Source of the DNA: Berberis thunbergii
Lineage: Eukaryota; Streptophyta; Magnoliopsida; Ranunculales; Berberidaceae
Reading direction: 5' to 3'
DNA length: 64,000 nt
Assembly (NCBI GenBank): GCA_003290165.1
Contig: QNQO01000553.1
Span: forward strand, 601,050-665,049
This document shows, piece after piece, positions 61,131-64,000 of this stretch (position 1 is its first letter; each line of letters opens with the position of its first letter). Under the pieces are notes generated by a model that searched no databases, was not told where the DNA came from, and saw nothing but the letters and a program-made list of their open reading frames with translations. A program made the translations under genes and the position numbers.

Positions 61131-63036
61131 ATCCAACACTTCACCTCAAGGTAAAGGGGTTAACAAAGCCTTTCTCAAATGACCCAGAACAGATCTCCCT
61201 CACCACAATAGTGGTTCATATGGATTGACCAATATGTATGGGGGGATCCCAACATGTCTCCATTTTACAGCATTTCGACAGGAAAAAGTCCAGTAAAGTC
61301 TTTGTCGATGTGAAAGTTGATGCAATGTGTAGGTGAAGAGATCCTATACTGGTTGGGGTAATTGAGAGTTTTTTGGTGGGGTTGTGTGTGTGGAGTTTAA
61401 GCAAGCAAAGATTAGAGATCAAATGAAGCAAAGAAACTGCCACATAACCCCACTAAAAATACTCATTCAAGAAGAGCATATATAACGGTATGTAACCAAA
61501 AGTCTTGTAGGGAAAACTAAACTTCAACGCTTCAAGTGTACTACCAATGGCATAAATCCCAATCTTGATCCTTGGATACTAATGATTACTCTACTACCTT
61601 TATTCTTCAAAACACATCACAGTTCATTAGCACCTGGTTCTCTTGTCCTCATTAATCCTTTTATAAGAAGAGTTAACAAGGTTATTATTGATTCCACGTG
61701 AATTTGATGGATGCCGGATAAAGGTTTTTAGAGCATCAGAGCCGGAATACATATTTATATAACAATGAGAAATAGTTTTCGTAACGCTTCTTCCACAAAA
61801 AGGCACATTCATAATGTTTGGTTAACAATCCAATACTCTTATGGACAAATCAATCAAATCAAATCACAAATTGCATTAAGAAGATATAAAAAGCAAATTA
61901 AAATGAGAAAGCTACATAGCAATATACTGATTTGTATAAGCATAAACAGATTCTTCCACTACTCAAAACACTTTTGGAAGGCCAATAATATGTTCTCTGG
62001 TACAAAATCCAATCACCCCCATGTGTGTGTCTTCTTCTGTTCATGAGTTCTCTTTTTCAATTGAATGAATCCAAATCCCCATTCTTAGGTTGGGAAGCAA
62101 AGCACATTTAATGAGAAAGACAAAACTCCTTGTTATCATTAAAATAGTAGTAATCAATCAAATTATAATTTAAATTTTCTTTCTGGAGCTACCTAATTAA
62201 AGCTGGATCCTTACCTAACCACAAATTAATATATCTCTTGCATGAAACACGCACCTAAAAACTATCGAAAATTCTAGGAGCGAGGGAGGGATGGATGGCT
62301 CCAAGATGCACGCCCTCGCATATCTCGTGAACACTCATCTCTCGCTCTTTTTCCTCGCTCCCTGGAAAGGCTCAAAACCATTGTTTAGAACCTGTCATGT
62401 GTCAAAATCACCTAATCACATTATATTAAATAAGTCAAAGTCAAGGTGGTCTAATGTATTTTGGTTTCGTCAATTAAAAATAATAGTAAATGGATGACAT
62501 GTATGCAAACAAGTTTAAATCATTCACAACCGTTGTAATTAATCATATCAAGAGTTTTATATAAATACATTAGGAAGTAACTATGCCGCAGATATGATTT
62601 GAAGTTAGGACGTGTGGGACAAACTCACACAATTCCTAACCACTAGGCCGTAACACCATTGGCCATCAACACATACCTTACCTTGAGAGAAATCGAAATG
62701 GTTGTGAAATTCATAGACATCTAATTCAAAGTGAAATCCTCGTCATTTAGAATTTCTGTTCCAAGTATTCAAGCCAAAATGTACATATTTTCACATCTGA
62801 CATGTGTGAATGCTCTGAAAATTTTTCACCAAACCACATTGAAAGCAAAAACGTCATGAGGCTGAAGACAGCATCATACGTCCTTCATCATGTAAAATAG
62901 AACAATTGGCCCCCAAACTCCACACACGCAACCCACCAAAAACTCTCATTTAAAAACTACAGACGCTCATAAACCAAATAGGTCTCCTCTCCTCCAATTT
63001 CATTCAAGCAGGACTTGCTCTGTTTCTTCTCTAAAC
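61131..63036. other. Unassigned region between copia unit 3 and the PLC relic
   Basis: No gene recognised. A segment with GAGTTTTTTGGTGGGGTTGTGTGTGTGGAGTTT (61369-61401, two pieces shown together only as a position guide) is the reverse complement of 62914-62948. The ORFs at 61216-61443 and 61765-62046 have no motif that I recognise. Confidence 0.45.
62584..62662 (-). mobile_element. SINE-like tRNA-related head
   Basis: The minus strand reads GGTGTTACGGCCTAGTGGTTAGG (A-box like), then TGTGAGTTTGTCCCACACG, then CCTAACTTCAAATCAT (B-box like). The spacing is that of a tRNA-derived SINE promoter. A tail and target duplications were not identified, so this is tentative. Confidence 0.35.
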
Positions 63037-63339
63037 ATGTCTAACAAGCAGACTTACAGTATTGCTGTTGTTTCGGCGAAGATTCAAACTGAGAGCAGCA
63101 GAAGCACCAGCTGATGTCAAAAGTTTGATTCGATTCCTACTCTACTAAGAATGAATTAATGGGTGTGGATCAGTTTTTGAATTTCTTGAAGGAGAAGCAA
63201 GGAGAAAGGAATGCAACCAAGGAACATGCTCAATCGATCATCAACAGTCTCAATGTATCGGACCTAAAGGGCTTAAATCTTCAAGAATTTTCAAATATCT
63301 CTTTGGTGACAACATCCTCCTCTCTCAGCTAATCCTGTG
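63037..63339 (+). pseudogene. First exon of a second PI-PLC gene (frameshifted)
   Basis: From ATG 63037 (MSNKQTYSI), shifting frames give RRFKLRAAEAPADVKS (frame of 63074), ELMGVDQFLNFLKEKQGE with ATKEHAQSIINSL (frame of 63153), and KYLFGDN (63293). This order is the EF-hand-like N-terminal exon of plant PI-PLCs, as in 29865-30179. At least three frame changes occur between ATG and the putative donor (GTAACT at 63340). The layout suggests a tandem PLC paralogue on the same strand that decayed or is truncated; the rest would lie beyond the window. Confidence 0.7.
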
Positions 63340-64000
63340 GTAACTCTTCTTTACATTTCTTCACTAGTATTAGTTATATTATATGATAAAATCCTGTTTT
63401 TGATTAATATAAAAGTGGGGTTAGTTAGTATAAGATGATCTAATTATCTGCAATAGGCCTTAGAAAAACCCATGGAGTAAGTAATTAAAATCCCTTTTCT
63501 TCTCAATCTTGTGTTAGAAATAATATGTGTTGACTTGAGATGAAACCCAGTTTTCACTTTTGTAAAAAAAAAAAAAAATTAGTATTTAATTACACAAAAA
63601 TACCAGAAAATCAAGTTTTCAACTAGGATGATTGACACAATCTTGAAAACTTGGTTTTCTAGCCTCACTCTTAATTCTTATCGGCTACGAGGTTTTAAGG
63701 CTAATGAATATTAGGGCATCCACATCGATGATGGCCTTGTTTACGGATTTGGAATGAAATAGATCAAGATAGAGGAAGGATCAGCAGTTGACCTTGGTCC
63801 CAAAATGAAGAGAAGGTGCCTAGGTGAAATGCGGTAATGAGTTTGAGAGGACTGTAAGTGTGAAGATTTTTTATGACAAGTAAATGCTCAATGTACTGTG
63901 GGTGGGTGACAAGTGAGAAGGCACCTATACGTATTTAAACCTATGCCAAACTGAAAGGGCTTGTGAGTTTTGGCGATAAATATAATCATTTTTCACCTGA
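63340..64000. other. Non-coding sequence after the PLC exon relic
   Basis: AT-rich DNA with an A run near 63565; no gene seen. If the PLC relic kept its structure, this is its first intron. Confidence 0.4.

Overview
This is nuclear DNA of a flowering plant, most likely a eudicot. The genes are split by GT-AG introns, plant families are present (a plant-type PI-PLC, an intronless PDX1, a GT90/CAP10 glycosyltransferase), many classes of plant transposable element are nested in each other, and there is a piece of the plastid psbB gene. The sequence does not let me name the species.

Layout. (1) 1.2-10.2 kb: a six-exon GT90 glycosyltransferase gene on the + strand. It has one extra base in exon 5 and a short gag-only LTR retrotransposon in its last intron, and it is followed by a decayed tandem copy of its last exon (10.6-11.0 kb). 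(2) 12.3-13.3 kb: an intact PDX1 (vitamin B6) gene with a probable intron in its 5' UTR. (3) 14.9-23.3 kb: two near-identical, head-to-tail, ~4.2-kb copies of a MULE transposon with a decayed transposase, SWIM finger and OTU-like protease region. A related element in inverted orientation (24.0-27.7 kb) carries a plant mobile domain (PMD) pseudogene, itself interrupted by a 264-bp TG..CA insertion with a perfect 5-bp target duplication. (4) 29.9-36.6 kb: an intact nine-exon phosphoinositide-specific phospholipase C gene (581 aa predicted). (5) 37.8-61.1 kb: three tandem copies of a segment built from a decayed Ty1/copia element. The first two units also carry a fragment of a Ty3/gypsy (Tat/Athila-like) LTR and leader. 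The second is interrupted by a young 4.65-kb chromodomain Ty3/gypsy element with 509-bp LTRs that lacks reverse transcriptase. The third holds a cluster of nested and tandem Helitrons with a plastid psbB fragment, plus a 319-bp Tourist-like MITE. (6) 61.1-64.0 kb: mostly unassigned sequence, ending with a frameshifted first exon of a second PI-PLC gene.

Three cellular genes look substantial: GT90 (secretory-pathway sugar transfer, possibly broken), PDX1 (pyridoxal phosphate synthesis) and PI-PLC (phosphoinositide signalling). They are unrelated in pathway and show no operon-like logic. All other coding-like sequence is of transposon or organelle origin and mostly pseudogenic. The shared insertions and empty sites allow a relative history: copia insertion, then Helitron insertions in it, then gypsy fragment replacement in the ancestor of units 1 and 2, then tandem duplication of that unit, then the chromovirus insertion into unit 2; the MITE entered unit 3 only.
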